A DNA stretch of 50,491 bases from a bacterium. GTDB lineage: Bacteria > Sysuimicrobiota > Sysuimicrobiia > Sysuimicrobiales > Segetimicrobiaceae. Positions 35,533 to 45,046 of the stretch are shown piece by piece. The stretch is from positions 1 through 50,491 of the forward strand of contig DATGJN010000020.1 of assembly GCA_035295165.1 (NCBI GenBank), read 5' to 3'. The notes beneath the pieces were generated by a model. That model made no database searches. It worked only from the letters and a program-made list of their open reading frames with translations, and was not told the origin of the DNA. Every line of letters starts with the position of its first letter. Positions within the stretch are counted from its first letter, which is position 1. Made by a program: the position numbers and the translations under genes.

Positions 35533-36285
35533 CTAGGTGCCGCGTGGTTCTTTCCGCCCGCCGAAAACGCGGAGCAGGGCACGCCACGGATCGAAGTACT
35601 CATCGGCGACGCGCTCCTTGAGCGGGATAATGGCGTTGTCGGTAATGTGAATGTGCTCGGGGCAGACCTCTTCGCAGCACTTCGTGATGTTACAGAACCC
35701 GATCCCGCCGCGGCCGTGGAGCAGCGCCGTGCGCGACAGCGTGTCCTTCGGATGCATCTCCAGCCCGGCGATGCGCACCATGAACCGAGGGCCGTAGTAC
35801 CGGTCCGTGCCGTCGTGCTCGCGGAGCACATGGCAGACGTCCTGACACAGGAAGCACTCGATGCACTTCCGGAACTCGAACAACCGGTCCACGTCCTCCG
35901 CGTACATCTTCCACGGCCCCTGGTCGTTCGGCGCGGGCGTGAACGGCGGGATCTGCTGGTTCACCCGGTAGTTCCACGAGACGTCGGTCACGAGGTCCTT
36001 GATCAGCGGAAACACCTTCATCGGCCGGACCGTGATCGGCTGCCCCGCGAAGTCGTCGAGACGCGTCTTGCACATCAACCGGGGCTTCCCGTTCACCTCT
36101 GCGCTGCACGACCCGCACTTCGCGGCCTTGCAGTTCCACCGGCACGCCAGCGTAGAGTCCTGGTGCGCTTGGATGTAGTGGATCGCGTCGAGGACGACCA
36201 TCCCCTCGGTCACCGGCACCTGGTAGGTGCGGAGGTCGCCGCCGCTTTTGTCGCCTCTGAAGACGTGGAACGTTGCTTCTGCCAT
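35533..36285 (-). CDS. sdhB: succinate dehydrogenase iron-sulfur subunit
   Basis: A 250-residue electron-transfer subunit. The N-terminal ferredoxin domain has CRWNCKAAKCGSC and a fourth Cys in LMCKTRL for the 2Fe-2S cluster. The C-terminal domain has CIECFLCQDVC, and CNITKCCEEVCPEHI for the 4Fe-4S and 3Fe-4S clusters. It docks on SdhA and passes electrons to the membrane quinone site. It lies 84 bases after sdhA. Confidence 0.95.
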   Translation of the reverse strand: MAEATFHVFRGDKSGGDLRTYQVPVTEGMVVLDAIHYIQAHQDSTLACRWNCKAAKCGSCSAEVNGKPRLMCKTRLDDFAGQPITVRPMKVFPLIKDLVTDVSWNYRVNQQIPPFTPAPNDQGPWKMYAEDVDRLFEFRKCIECFLCQDVCHVLREHDGTDRYYGPRFMVRIAGLEMHPKDTLSRTALLHGRGGIGFCNITKCCEEVCPEHIHITDNAIIPLKERVADEYFDPWRALLRVFGGRKEPRGT

Positions 36286-36369
36286 CGTTGCCTCCCGCCG
36301 GACGTTTGCCGGCTACGCCGGCGCGCCCCCGTCAGAAAATTCCGCGCACCGGCGTATACGCCCCCCGGC

Positions 36370-38091
36370 TCATGCCTTCGCCTCGAGCAGCCGCGCGAGC
36401 TCCGGCGGGATCTGCGGCACCGGGCGCGTCGACACCGCCATTCCCGCGTCGGTGTGCTTGACCACAAGGTTTTTGCGGCCCCACTCCGGGTTCTGGTCCG
36501 GAAAGTCGAGTCGCCAGTGGGCCCCTCGGCTCTCCGTCCGCTCGATCGCGGACCGCAGGATCGCCTCGCACAGCACCAGCATGAAACGAACGTCGCGGCA
36601 CGTGTGCCACCCGGGGTTGAACAGCTGCGACCCGCCGACGTGCATGCGATCGGCCCGCGCCTGCAGGGTCAAGATCTTCTCCAGCCCGGCCTTGAGCTCG
36701 TCGCCCTTCCGGGCGATCCCGGCGTGCGTACCCATGACTTCCTGCAGCTCCTCGTGGAGCTGGTACGGGTTCTCTGCGCCGTTCGCCTCGAACGGCCGCA
36801 GCAGGAGCTGCCGCTCCGCGTCCGCCTGCCCGTCGTCCACCCGCGGCGCGCGATCGAGGCCCTTCGCGTACCGCGCCGCGTGCTCGCCTGCGCGCCTGCC
36901 GAACACCACGAGGTCGCTCAAGGAGTTGCCGCCGAGCCGGTTCGCCCCGTGGAGCCCGGCCGCGACCTCGCCGCCGGCGTACAGCCCGGGGACCGTCGTG
37001 GCGCCCTCGCCGGCCGCCACGCGCACCCCGCCCATCACGTAGTGGATGGTCGGCGCGACCTCCATCGGCGACTTGGTGATGTCGATGTCGGCGAGCTTGA
37101 GGAACTGATCGTACATGCTCGGCAGCTTCTTCTTGATGAAGTCCGCGCCGCGATGGGAGATGTCGAGGAACGCGCCGCCGTGCGGGCTCCCGCGGCCGGC
37201 CTGGACCTCCTTGTAGATCGAGCGCGCAACCACGTCGCGGCTGCTCAGGTCCATCTTCTTCGGATCGTACCGCTGCATGAACCGCTCACCTTCGGAGTTC
37301 CGGAGAATCCCGCCCTCCCCGCGCACCGCTTCCGTGACCAGAATCCCGCGCACCCCCGGCGGCCAGACCATGCCGGTCGGGTGGAACTGCACCATCTCCA
37401 TGTCCATCAACTCCGCGCCGGCCTCGTACGCCATCGCGCAGCCGTCCCCGGTGCACTCCCACGAGTTGCTCGTGACCTTGAAGAGTTTGCCCCATCCGCC
37501 GGTGCCGAGGACGACCGCTTTGGCCTTGATCAGCACGAATCGCCCGTCCTCCCGCCGGTATCCGAACGCCCCGGCGATCCGGTCGCCGTCCTTGAGCAAC
37601 CGCGTCAGGGTCACTTCCATGTGAACCTCGACGCCGCTGTGGATCGCCCGATCTTGGAGGGTGCGGATCAGCTCCAGCCCCGTGCGGTCGCCGACGTGAC
37701 ACAGCCGGCGGTACGTGTGCGCCCCGAACGGACGCTGCATGATCCGCCCGTCCGGCGTGCGGTCAAACAGGCCTCCCCAGCGCTCCAGTTCGTAGACGCG
37801 GTCGGGGGCTTCCTTGGCAAAGATCTCGACCATGCGGTAATCGTTGATCATCTGCCCGCCGCGCATCGTGTCGGCGAAGTGGACCTCCCAGCCGTCCTTG
37901 GGATCCAGGTTCGCCAGCGCGGCGGCGATGCCGCCCTCGGCCATCACCGTGTGGGCCTTCCCGAGCAGCGACTTGCAGACGAGGCCGACCTTGACGCCGG
38001 CCTCGGCGGCCGCGATCGCCGCGCGCAACCCCGAACCGCCCGCGCCGATCACGAGCACGTCATATTGGTGCGACTCGTACCACTCAGCCAC
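36370..38091 (-). CDS. sdhA: succinate dehydrogenase flavoprotein subunit
   Basis: A 573-residue FAD subunit. The FAD motif VLVIGAGGSGLRAAIAA is near residues 11-27, and the covalent-FAD region reads KSLLGKAHTVMAEGGIAAAL with His. The substrate loop FHPTGMV, and later GLYAGGEVAAGLHGANRLGG, are conserved. The GTG at 38091 is chosen because the long upstream frame overlays sdhC. It starts 41 bases after the sdhC stop. Confidence 0.95.
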   Translation of the reverse strand: MAEWYESHQYDVLVIGAGGSGLRAAIAAAEAGVKVGLVCKSLLGKAHTVMAEGGIAAALANLDPKDGWEVHFADTMRGGQMINDYRMVEIFAKEAPDRVYELERWGGLFDRTPDGRIMQRPFGAHTYRRLCHVGDRTGLELIRTLQDRAIHSGVEVHMEVTLTRLLKDGDRIAGAFGYRREDGRFVLIKAKAVVLGTGGWGKLFKVTSNSWECTGDGCAMAYEAGAELMDMEMVQFHPTGMVWPPGVRGILVTEAVRGEGGILRNSEGERFMQRYDPKKMDLSSRDVVARSIYKEVQAGRGSPHGGAFLDISHRGADFIKKKLPSMYDQFLKLADIDITKSPMEVAPTIHYVMGGVRVAAGEGATTVPGLYAGGEVAAGLHGANRLGGNSLSDLVVFGRRAGEHAARYAKGLDRAPRVDDGQADAERQLLLRPFEANGAENPYQLHEELQEVMGTHAGIARKGDELKAGLEKILTLQARADRMHVGGSQLFNPGWHTCRDVRFMLVLCEAILRSAIERTESRGAHWRLDFPDQNPEWGRKNLVVKHTDAGMAVSTRPVPQIPPELARLLEAKA

Positions 38092-38132
38092 CCCGGCGCA
38101 CCCTCCCCCTCGCCCCTCTCGTCGGCACCGGC

Positions 38133-38861
38133 CTAGAACAACCTCGGGTCGGTGATGACCCCTGCCATCAGCAGCCGCACGTATACGTCGGCGAGTCCGA
38201 CGGAGAACAGACTCGCCCACGCCCACATCGGATGGCGGTGGTTGAACGGATTGACCCACTGCCACGCGCGGTATCGGACGCGCCCGCCGTGCGCGCAGGA
38301 ATAGCAATCGAGGTTCCCGCCGACGATGTGCCGGAACGCGTGGCAGCCAGCGGTGTACCCCGTCAGGAGCACGACATTGGCGAGGAACAAGAGCGACCCG
38401 AGATGGACGCCAAACTGTCCGTTGAAGACGAACGCGTCGATCGCGTCCTTCCACAGGAAGGCGAGCACGATGATCGCCAGGTACAGGAAGAAACGATGCA
38501 GGTTATTGAGGAGGAACGGAAACGCGGTCTCGCCGGCGTACCGTCCGCGCGACTCGCCAATCGCGCAGGACACCGGGTCCCGGAAGAACGAGCGGTAGTA
38601 GGCTTTACGGTAGTAGTAGCATGTGGCCCGAAACCCCAGCGGCGCCCACAGCACCCACCACGCGGGTGAGATCGGAATCCCGGCGATCCTGATCGGCGGT
38701 GAGTAGAACGGCGAGAGGTACGGAGCGAAGTACCCGTGTCCCTGGAGCGCCACCCAAATGGAGTACACGCCGAACGCACTCAGGATCACGACCGTTGCAA
38801 TTGGTTGGAGCCACCAAGGATACGCCGGGGCGTACGAATGCGACGCCGTTTCGTCAGCCAT
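38133..38861 (-). CDS. sdhC: succinate dehydrogenase membrane anchor (single five-segment cytochrome b-like subunit)
   Basis: A 242-residue membrane protein with about five hydrophobic segments (near residues 18-38, 63-82, 117-137, 147-167 and 211-234). It contains a Cys/Tyr-rich loop (FRATCYYYRKAYYRSFFRDP) and HAFRHIVGGNLDCYSCAHGG, resembling the anchors of actinobacterial SDHs. Several His residues could bind haem. It is the only anchor gene; no separate sdhD is seen. Identity rests on position before sdhA-sdhB and on this pattern. Confidence 0.8.
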   Translation of the reverse strand: MADETASHSYAPAYPWWLQPIATVVILSAFGVYSIWVALQGHGYFAPYLSPFYSPPIRIAGIPISPAWWVLWAPLGFRATCYYYRKAYYRSFFRDPVSCAIGESRGRYAGETAFPFLLNNLHRFFLYLAIIVLAFLWKDAIDAFVFNGQFGVHLGSLLFLANVVLLTGYTAGCHAFRHIVGGNLDCYSCAHGGRVRYRAWQWVNPFNHRHPMWAWASLFSVGLADVYVRLLMAGVITDPRLF

Positions 38862-38932
38862 GGGAACCGTCCGGAAGCCTGACCTGAGAACCTGTAGCGT
38901 GCTTCGGTCCGGGTTTCGGCGTTTCCTCCCCT

Positions 38933-38957
38933 CGCCCCGCACCGGCGGTGCGGGGCG
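38933..38957. promoter_or_regulatory. 11-bp inverted repeat in the sdhC / protease divergent region
   Basis: CGCCCCGCACC and GGTGCGGGGCG are exact reverse complements around a GGC centre. The element lies 72 bases before sdhC and 116 bases before the plus-strand protease gene. There is no T-run on either side, so a terminator is unlikely. It could be an operator for one or both genes. Confidence 0.4.
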
Positions 38958-39073
38958 GCTGCGCGCAGGAACGTGGCGTGCGCCGAGTGAAACCCACCGC
39001 GATGATCCGGCGGTGCGCGACCATCGCCCACCCGGACATGATGCGGACTCGCACGGCTGGCGGGAGCACGTCC

Positions 39074-39928
39074 ATGAGCATCAACTTCACGGACCTCTTC
39101 TGGCTCTTATTCGTCCTCTCGGTGCTGCAACCGGTGCTCGCGCGGCAGTTGCAGCAGATGGCGCGACTCCGCCTGCTGCAGCTGCTCGAGCGCCAGCGGG
39201 GCAGCCGGGTGATCGCGCTCATCCATCGTGAGGAGACGGTCAACTTCCTCGGCATCCCGATCGTCCGCTACATCGACATCCAGGACTCGGAGAACCTGCT
39301 GCGGGCGATTCGCCTGACGTCCCCCGAGCTCCCGATCGACGTGATCCTGCACACCCCGGGAGGGCTGGTGCTCGCGGCGGAACAGATCGCCCGCGCCCTG
39401 CGCGATCATCGCGGGCGAGTCACGGTGTTCGTGCCGCACTACGCGATGTCCGGAGGCACGCTGATCGCCCTCGCCGCCGACGCGATCGTCATGGACGAAC
39501 ACGCCGTCCTCGGTCCCGTCGACCCGCAGCTCGGCCAGTATCCCGCGGTCTCGATCATCGCGGTGGTCGATCGCAAACCTATCGAGCGGGTGAACGACGA
39601 GACGCTGATCCTCGCGAACATCGCCAGGAAGGCCGTGGCGCAGGTCCGGGCGGTGGTCGTCGAGCTCGTCTCGCGCCGGCTCCCGTCCGACCGCGCGGAG
39701 GCGCTCGCCACCAGGCTGGCCGGCGGCGAGTGGACACACGACTATCCGATCACGGTGACGGAGGCCCGCGCGCTCGGCTTCGAGGTCTCGACGGACGTGC
39801 CGCGCGCGATCTACGATCTGATGCAGCTCTACCCGCAGGCGGGGCGGAACCGCCCCTCGGTCGAGTACGTGCCGCTCCCGTACCGGATGCCCGCGGTCCC
39901 GCGCTCGCCCGACCCGCGGGAGAAGTAG
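39074..39928 (+). CDS. Clp-fold membrane serine protease (SDH/SppA-like, PF01972)
   Basis: A 284-residue protein with an N-terminal membrane helix (about residues 6-22, DLFWLLFVLSVLQPVLA) and a crotonase/ClpP-like domain. The glycine strand IDVILHTPGGLVLAAEQIA precedes the nucleophile region FVPHYAMSGGTLIALAADAI with Ser, then MDEHAVLGPVDPQLG. This matches the SDH_sah family of membrane-anchored ClpP-like proteases in bacteria and archaea, whose substrates are mostly unknown. It is the only plus-strand gene between sdh and his, divergent from sdhC. Confidence 0.85.
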   Translation: MSINFTDLFWLLFVLSVLQPVLARQLQQMARLRLLQLLERQRGSRVIALIHREETVNFLGIPIVRYIDIQDSENLLRAIRLTSPELPIDVILHTPGGLVLAAEQIARALRDHRGRVTVFVPHYAMSGGTLIALAADAIVMDEHAVLGPVDPQLGQYPAVSIIAVVDRKPIERVNDETLILANIARKAVAQVRAVVVELVSRRLPSDRAEALATRLAGGEWTHDYPITVTEARALGFEVSTDVPRAIYDLMQLYPQAGRNRPSVEYVPLPYRMPAVPRSPDPREK

Positions 39929-39965
39929 CCCGCGCCGCGACCCGGCGGGGCCGCCACCGGCGCGT

Positions 39966-40526
39966 CTATCGGGCGGGGATCCAGGTCGCGTCCGCGTTGC
40001 CGGCCATGTGGTTCGCGGCGCGCGCGAGCACGAAGAGCAGGTCCGAGAGCCGGTTCACGAACCGGAGCAGGTCCGCGTTGACCGGCGCATGAGCGGCCAG
40101 CGTCACGATCTCCCGCTCCGCGCGCCGCGCCACCGTCCGCGCCACGTGCAGCGCCGCCGCGGACGGCGTGCCGCCGGGCAGGACGAACGTCTTCAACGGA
40201 GGCAGCGCGTCCTCGAACCGGTCGATGTCCCCCTCGAGCGCGGCCACCCACGCCGGCGCCACCCGCTGGATGTGGGCCGCAGCCGCAGAGGACGCCGTCG
40301 GGGGCGTGGCGAGCTCGGCGCCAAGATCGAAGAGGTGGTGTTGGAGCCGCGCCAGGACCGCGTCGATCTCCGGTGCCGGACCCGCAGCGCGGGCCACGCC
40401 GAGCGCGGCGTTGGTTTCGTCGATCGCCCCGTACGCGCGCACGCGGAGATCGTCCTTCCGGACCCGCTGCCCGCCGAAAAGACTCGTGTCTCCGCTGTCG
40501 CCGGTGCGGGTGTAGATCCGCGTCAC
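39966..40526 (-). CDS. PduO-type cob(I)alamin adenosyltransferase
   Basis: A 186-residue trimeric ATP:corrinoid adenosyltransferase that makes adenosylcobalamin. The N-terminal ATP-binding motif TRTGDSGDTSLFGGQRVRKD is near residues 6-25, followed by RAYGAIDETNAALG, and the helix VARTVARRAEREI is also characteristic. It implies that B12 is salvaged or made for B12-dependent enzymes elsewhere. GTG start at 40526, 27 bases after the S9 peptidase gene; convergent with the protease gene. Confidence 0.93.
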   Translation of the reverse strand: MTRIYTRTGDSGDTSLFGGQRVRKDDLRVRAYGAIDETNAALGVARAAGPAPEIDAVLARLQHHLFDLGAELATPPTASSAAAAHIQRVAPAWVAALEGDIDRFEDALPPLKTFVLPGGTPSAAALHVARTVARRAEREIVTLAAHAPVNADLLRFVNRLSDLLFVLARAANHMAGNADATWIPAR

Positions 40527-40553
40527 TCGCCCAGCCGGCGCGGACGGGGCCGC

Positions 40554-42617
40554 TCACTCATCGGCCGCCACGCTCTCCCGCCGGCCCCCCGTGGTCGCGA
40601 CGCCCTCGTCCGCCCCAGCGAGATACGTCCGAAACCACGCGGTAATGTGGCGCAGGCGCTCCAGCCGGTGCTTGGGCTGCCCGTTCCGCGAGAGGTCGTG
40701 ACTCTCGTTCGGAAACCGCACGAACAGCGTCGGCACGCCCTGCTTCTTCAGCGCGACGAAGAGCTGCTCGCCCTGCTCGATCGGACACCGGTGGTCGTTC
40801 TCGCTGTGCAGGATGAGGGTCGGCGTTTGCATCTGGCGGACGTAGGTGATCGGCGAGCGCTCGCGGTAGAACTCCGGGGATTCCCACGGCTCCCCAGGAT
40901 ACTCCCAGAATCCCTTCATGTAGGCGAGGTCCGACGTGCCCCACTGGCTGGAGGCGTTGCTGATGCCGCGCATCGTCACCGCGGCGCGGAAGCGTTGGGT
41001 ATGCCCGACGATCCAGTTCGTCATGAACCCTCCGTAGCTGCCGCCGGCAACCCCCAGCCGGTCAGGGTCGATCCACGCGTACGTCGCGATCGCGTGATCG
41101 ACGCCGCGCATCAGATCCTGGTAGTCCTTTCCGCCCCAGTCGTGGCGCGTGCCCGCCGTGAACGTCTGACCGTATCCCTGGCTGCCGCGCGGGTTCATGT
41201 AGATCACGCCGTACCCTTCCGCGACGAGGAGCTGCAGTTCGTGGAAGAACGCATGGCCGTACGCGGCGTGCGGCCCGCCGTGAACCTCGAGAATCGTCGG
41301 CACGCGGCCGCCCTTGGCGGCGGCCGGCCGCAGGACCCACCCCTCGACCGTCCATCCATCCACGCTGGCGAACTCGAAGCGGTCGGGGGACGCGAGCGCG
41401 AGCGTGCGGAGCAGCGGTCCGGTGTGGTCGGTGAGCCGCCGCAGCGAGGCCGGCGCGGCCCCGAGGTCCGCAACCGCCACCTCGCCCGGCGTGAGCGGGT
41501 CGCTCTCCACGCACGCCACCCGTCCCGTCCGCGGCGCCACCGAGCACCCGATCAACTCGTGGTCGCCCCGCGTCTCCGGGCGGACCGGCCCGCCGTCCGC
41601 AGCCACCGAGGCGATCTGCGTGCTCCCACCGTCACCGAGCATGAAGAACAGCCGGCGGCCGTCGGCGGACCAGGTGAGGCCACCGGACGACGGGTGCGCG
41701 CGCATGTCCGTGACGATGTGGTGGCCGACGCTCCGGTCGGCATCCGCGGTCAGGCACGCGGGGTCGCCGCCGGCGGCGGGCACGACCCACACCTGCCAGT
41801 TGGTGGCACCCCAGCACGTGTTGTCGTGTCCGATGTAGGCGATGCGGCTGCCGTCCGGGGACCACGCCGGCGACTGGATCGGTCCGATCCCCCGCGTCAG
41901 CCGGCGCGCCGGCGCGGACGGTGGGATCTTGCCGGTCGGGATGATCCACACGTCGGCCGTGTTCGTCAAATCCGCGTTCGGATCCGGGTTTGCGGCGTAC
42001 GCGAGGGTCGTCCCATCCGGCGACCACGCCGGGAAGAGGTGATCGTACTCCCCCTGGGTCAGCGGCCTCGCGTCCCCGCCGGACGCAGCCACGATGAAGA
42101 TCTGCTTCCAGCGCCCGTCCCAAAAGCCTTCGCCGTCCTGCTTGTAGCGAAGCCTCGAGATCACGCGGACGTCGCTGTCGTCGCGGGACTCCGGTGCCGC
42201 CGGCGGCTTGCCCACGAACGCGAGCGAACGGCCGTCCGGGGCCCAGGCGAGATCCGACGGCGACATCTTCCCCGAGGTGAGCGGCCGCGCCTCGCCGCCC
42301 CCGATCGGAATGACCCAGATCTGCTTGTCGCCGCCGCGATCCGACACGAACGCGATCTGCGCGCCGTCGGGCGACCACCGAGGACTGATGTCGCGGCCCT
42401 TCGCGGTCGTCAGCTGGCGCGGCGCGCCCCCGCCCGAGGGCACGACCCACAGGTGCGTGCGGTAGGCGTTCGCGTCCCGGTCCGCGGTCGTCACGGTGTA
42501 CGCGATCTGGGAGCCGTCCGGAGAGAACTGCGGATCGTTCACCACGGGGAGCGCCACCAGGTCCTCGATCGTGATCAACCGGCGGCCGGCATCTTTCTTC
42601 GGTTCCTTGTTCGCCAC
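40554..42617 (-). CDS. S9 family prolyl oligopeptidase/acylaminoacyl-peptidase-like
   Basis: A 687-residue peptidase. An N-terminal beta-propeller built from TolB/DPP-like WSPDG repeats covers about residues 10-400; SPRWSPDGAQIAFVSDRGG is one blade. The C-terminal alpha/beta hydrolase has its nucleophile in VAGGSYGGFM (Ser about 527), Asp in SENDHRC (about 608) and His in NESHDL (about 640). No signal peptide is visible, so it is probably cytoplasmic and degrades oligopeptides. GTG start 42617. Confidence 0.93.
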   Translation of the reverse strand: MANKEPKKDAGRRLITIEDLVALPVVNDPQFSPDGSQIAYTVTTADRDANAYRTHLWVVPSGGGAPRQLTTAKGRDISPRWSPDGAQIAFVSDRGGDKQIWVIPIGGGEARPLTSGKMSPSDLAWAPDGRSLAFVGKPPAAPESRDDSDVRVISRLRYKQDGEGFWDGRWKQIFIVAASGGDARPLTQGEYDHLFPAWSPDGTTLAYAANPDPNADLTNTADVWIIPTGKIPPSAPARRLTRGIGPIQSPAWSPDGSRIAYIGHDNTCWGATNWQVWVVPAAGGDPACLTADADRSVGHHIVTDMRAHPSSGGLTWSADGRRLFFMLGDGGSTQIASVAADGGPVRPETRGDHELIGCSVAPRTGRVACVESDPLTPGEVAVADLGAAPASLRRLTDHTGPLLRTLALASPDRFEFASVDGWTVEGWVLRPAAAKGGRVPTILEVHGGPHAAYGHAFFHELQLLVAEGYGVIYMNPRGSQGYGQTFTAGTRHDWGGKDYQDLMRGVDHAIATYAWIDPDRLGVAGGSYGGFMTNWIVGHTQRFRAAVTMRGISNASSQWGTSDLAYMKGFWEYPGEPWESPEFYRERSPITYVRQMQTPTLILHSENDHRCPIEQGEQLFVALKKQGVPTLFVRFPNESHDLSRNGQPKHRLERLRHITAWFRTYLAGADEGVATTGGRRESVAADE

Positions 42618-42754
42618 GGTCTCTCGTCACCCCCGGTTCGATGTCATGCGCCCGGTGGCGCAGGAACGCACGCGCGGGACGCCCGTGCGGGGATAGGCAC
42701 ACGTGGTGCACGTTCGCCGGTCCGCGAACCGCTCCCTCCCGGTCCCGGGCGACG

Positions 42755-43489
42755 TCACCGCCCGAGCGCGAGCCGCTGCGCGAGCACCGAAGGAAGGTCG
42801 CGGGCGGCCATCTTGGCCTGCGTCGTCGCGAGCGCGTACGAAACACGCCGCAGGGTAACCGTTCCCGCGTCGGCGTCGAGGATCAAGTAGGACGCGCGCG
42901 GATCGCCGTCGCGGGGCTGGCCCACGCTGCCCACGTTGACGATGTAGCGGGCGTCCGGCCTCAGCCGGACCGGCGAGCCCGGAGGCAGCGTCACGGTGCC
43001 GACCCTGCCGTCGGGTTCGAGAACGAATGCGCCCGGGATGTGCGTATGGCCGACGAAACAGCACGTGAACGCGGCGGCAGAGAAGTTCGCGAGCGCGGCG
43101 GGCAGATCGAGGATGTACTCCTCGATCGGATCGCGCGGGCTGCCGTGGACCGCGAGGCCGCCGGCGATATCCCGCCGGAGCGGCAGCGCGGCAAGCCACG
43201 TCCGCGTCTCGGCGAGGAGCACGGTCTGGGTCCACTCGATCGCGGCGCGTGCGAGCGCGCTGAACGTGTCGAGATCGACCGCACCGAGCGCCGCCCGGTC
43301 GTGATTCCCGGCCACCGTGGCGGCACCCAGGTCGCGCACGCGGGCCGCGCACTCGTTGGGGTCGGGGCCGTACCCTACGACGTCGCCGAGGCACACGTAC
43401 GCGTCCGGCCGCCCCGACCCGGCCTCGGCCAGGACGGCCTCGAGCGCCTCCAGGTTCGCGTGGACATCGGAGAAAATCGCGTACCGCAT
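42755..43489 (-). CDS. metallophosphoesterase (YfcE/calcineurin-like)
   Basis: A 244-residue phosphoesterase with all metal-binding blocks in order: FSDVHAN (residues 6-12), LGDVVGYGPDPNE (about 34-46), AGNHDRAA and FVGHTHIPG. The INVGSVGQPRDGDPRA segment matches bacterial YfcE/MJ0936-like phosphodiesterases. The substrate is unknown. It lies between hisIE and the S9 peptidase gene; the 68-base gap to hisIE leaves open whether it belongs to the his operon. Confidence 0.88.
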   Translation of the reverse strand: MRYAIFSDVHANLEALEAVLAEAGSGRPDAYVCLGDVVGYGPDPNECAARVRDLGAATVAGNHDRAALGAVDLDTFSALARAAIEWTQTVLLAETRTWLAALPLRRDIAGGLAVHGSPRDPIEEYILDLPAALANFSAAAFTCCFVGHTHIPGAFVLEPDGRVGTVTLPPGSPVRLRPDARYIVNVGSVGQPRDGDPRASYLILDADAGTVTLRRVSYALATTQAKMAARDLPSVLAQRLALGR

Positions 43490-43557
43490 CGGGGCAGCGC
43501 AGCCCCCCTCAACCGCGTGCGGCGCGGGGGCTCCGCAGGGGGGTCACGGGGGCACCG

Positions 43558-44271
43558 TCAGCGCCGGCGTTTCGCCAGCTCGCCGAACACACGCGCCGGG
43601 TCGACGCCCTGATAGACGAGCAGCACCAAGATGTGAAACCACAGGTCCGCCGTTTCCTCGACGAGCCTCGAGGGTGTCTCCTTTCGCGCCGCGCGGGTCA
43701 CTTCGGCGGCCTCTTCCATGACCTTCTCGTTCAAACGCGCCAGCCCCTCGGCGAAGAGACCGGAGGTGTACGACCCGGCCCGGGGCTCGCGCCGCCGGTC
43801 GACGAGGACCGCGGCCAGCTCCCCGAGGATCTCCGGACCGGACGCCCCGGCCGCTGCGCGGTCGCTGGGCGCCGGCGCGGCGGCGGGGCCAGCGCGTTCG
43901 GCGCTGGCGGCGCCGGGCGGCGCTTCGACCGCGCGGACCCTGCCGTCTTCGAGGACGAGGCTTCTATAGAAACAGGTCGCGTGACCGGTGTGGCAGGCCG
44001 GCCCGACCTGGTCCACGGCCAGCACCAGGGCGTCCCCGTCGCAGTCCATCCTGACGGCGCGCACACGCTGCGTGTGCCCCGATTCCTCTCCCTTGCGCCA
44101 CAGGCGCCGTCGGCTGCGGCTCCAGTACCACGCCTGCCCGGTGGCGAGGGTTCGCTCCAGCGCCTCCCGGTTCATGTGCGCCACCATCAGGACGGCGCCG
44201 GTCGCGGCGTCCTGCGCCACCGCCATGACCAGGCCGGCCGCATCGAAGGTCACGGCATCGGCTTCACGCAT
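43558..44271 (-). CDS. hisIE: bifunctional phosphoribosyl-AMP cyclohydrolase / phosphoribosyl-ATP pyrophosphatase
   Basis: A 237-residue fusion doing histidine steps two and three. HisI spans about residues 1-115, with [28 protein letters not shown] and the zinc ligands in [13 protein letters not shown]. An Ala/Pro-rich linker (about 116-145) leads to HisE with [16 protein letters not shown] and [14 protein letters not shown]. It follows hisF by 3 bases and ends the his run. Confidence 0.95.
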   Translation of the reverse strand: MREADAVTFDAAGLVMAVAQDAATGAVLMVAHMNREALERTLATGQAWYWSRSRRRLWRKGEESGHTQRVRAVRMDCDGDALVLAVDQVGPACHTGHATCFYRSLVLEDGRVRAVEAPPGAASAERAGPAAAPAPSDRAAAGASGPEILGELAAVLVDRRREPRAGSYTSGLFAEGLARLNEKVMEEAAEVTRAARKETPSRLVEETADLWFHILVLLVYQGVDPARVFGELAKRRR

Positions 44272-44274
44272 GAC

Positions 44275-45045
44275 TCAGACTCCCTCCACCGGACGCACGG
44301 GCACCCCGTGGTCCGCCATGAACGTCTTGACCGCGGCGATACTGTATTTGCGATAGTGGAAAATCGAGGCCGCGAGCACGGCGTCCGCGTCCGCCTCCAC
44401 GATGGCGTCGAGGAGGTGCTGCGGGGTCCCGGCGCCTCCCGACGCGATCACCGGAATCCGCACCGCCCGCGTCACCGCGCGGGTCAGCTCGACGTCGTAC
44501 CCGTCCTCGTGTCCGTCCTCGTCCATGCTCGTCAGCAGCAACTCCCCCGCGCCGAGGGCGGCCGCGCGCTGGGCCCACCCCACCGCGTCCAGGCCCGTCG
44601 GGGTGCGCCCGCCGTGCACGTACACCTCCCACCGATCGGGGCCCACGCGCCGGGCGTCGATCGCGATCACCACGCACTGGCTGCCGAACTGGAGCGCCGC
44701 CTCGCGGATCACATCGGGGCGCTGCACGGCGGCGGTGTTGATGCCCACCTTGTCGGCGCCCGCCCGCAGCATGCGGCGCAGGTCGGCGACGGTCCGGAGC
44801 CCTCCCCCCACGGTGAACGGGATCGTGAGCACTTCGGCGGTCTTCCGCACGACGTCCTCCATGATCCCCCGGCCCTCGTGGCTCGCGGTGATGTCCAGGA
44901 ACACCAGCTCGTCCGCGCCCTCGCGGTCGTACAGTGTCGCGAGCTCGACCGGGTCCCCGGCGTCACGGAGGTTCACGAAGCTCGTCCCTTTGACGACACG
45001 GCCCTCCGTGACGTCCAGGCAGGGGATCACGCGGCGCACCAGCAT
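44275..45045 (-). CDS. hisF: imidazole glycerol phosphate synthase, cyclase subunit
   Basis: A 256-residue (beta-alpha)8 barrel that uses ammonia from HisH to make imidazole glycerol phosphate and AICAR. The start reads [18 protein letters not shown] with catalytic Asp, and the second catalytic Asp is in [15 protein letters not shown]. The start 45045 lies one base after the hisA stop. Confidence 0.96.
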   Translation of the reverse strand: MLVRRVIPCLDVTEGRVVKGTSFVNLRDAGDPVELATLYDREGADELVFLDITASHEGRGIMEDVVRKTAEVLTIPFTVGGGLRTVADLRRMLRAGADKVGINTAAVQRPDVIREAALQFGSQCVVIAIDARRVGPDRWEVYVHGGRTPTGLDAVGWAQRAAALGAGELLLTSMDEDGHEDGYDVELTRAVTRAVRIPVIASGGAGTPQHLLDAIVEADADAVLAASIFHYRKYSIAAVKTFMADHGVPVRPVEGV

Positions 45046-45046
45046 C

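Noticed and set aside
34108-38136. A 1342-codon plus-strand open frame opposite icd, sdhB and sdhA
   Set aside because: It is antisense to three confidently identified genes. Its translation is Arg/His/Pro-rich with no domain. It results from high-GC codon bias suppressing stops.
40008-42890. A 960-codon plus-strand open frame opposite the S9 peptidase and adenosyltransferase genes
   Set aside because: Composition is that of a GC-rich antisense shadow, and the opposite strand has full catalytic motifs.
43558-44271. Frameshift or split between hisI and hisE
   Set aside because: The Ala/Pro-rich linker is in frame and both domains are complete, so this is an ordinary HisIE fusion.
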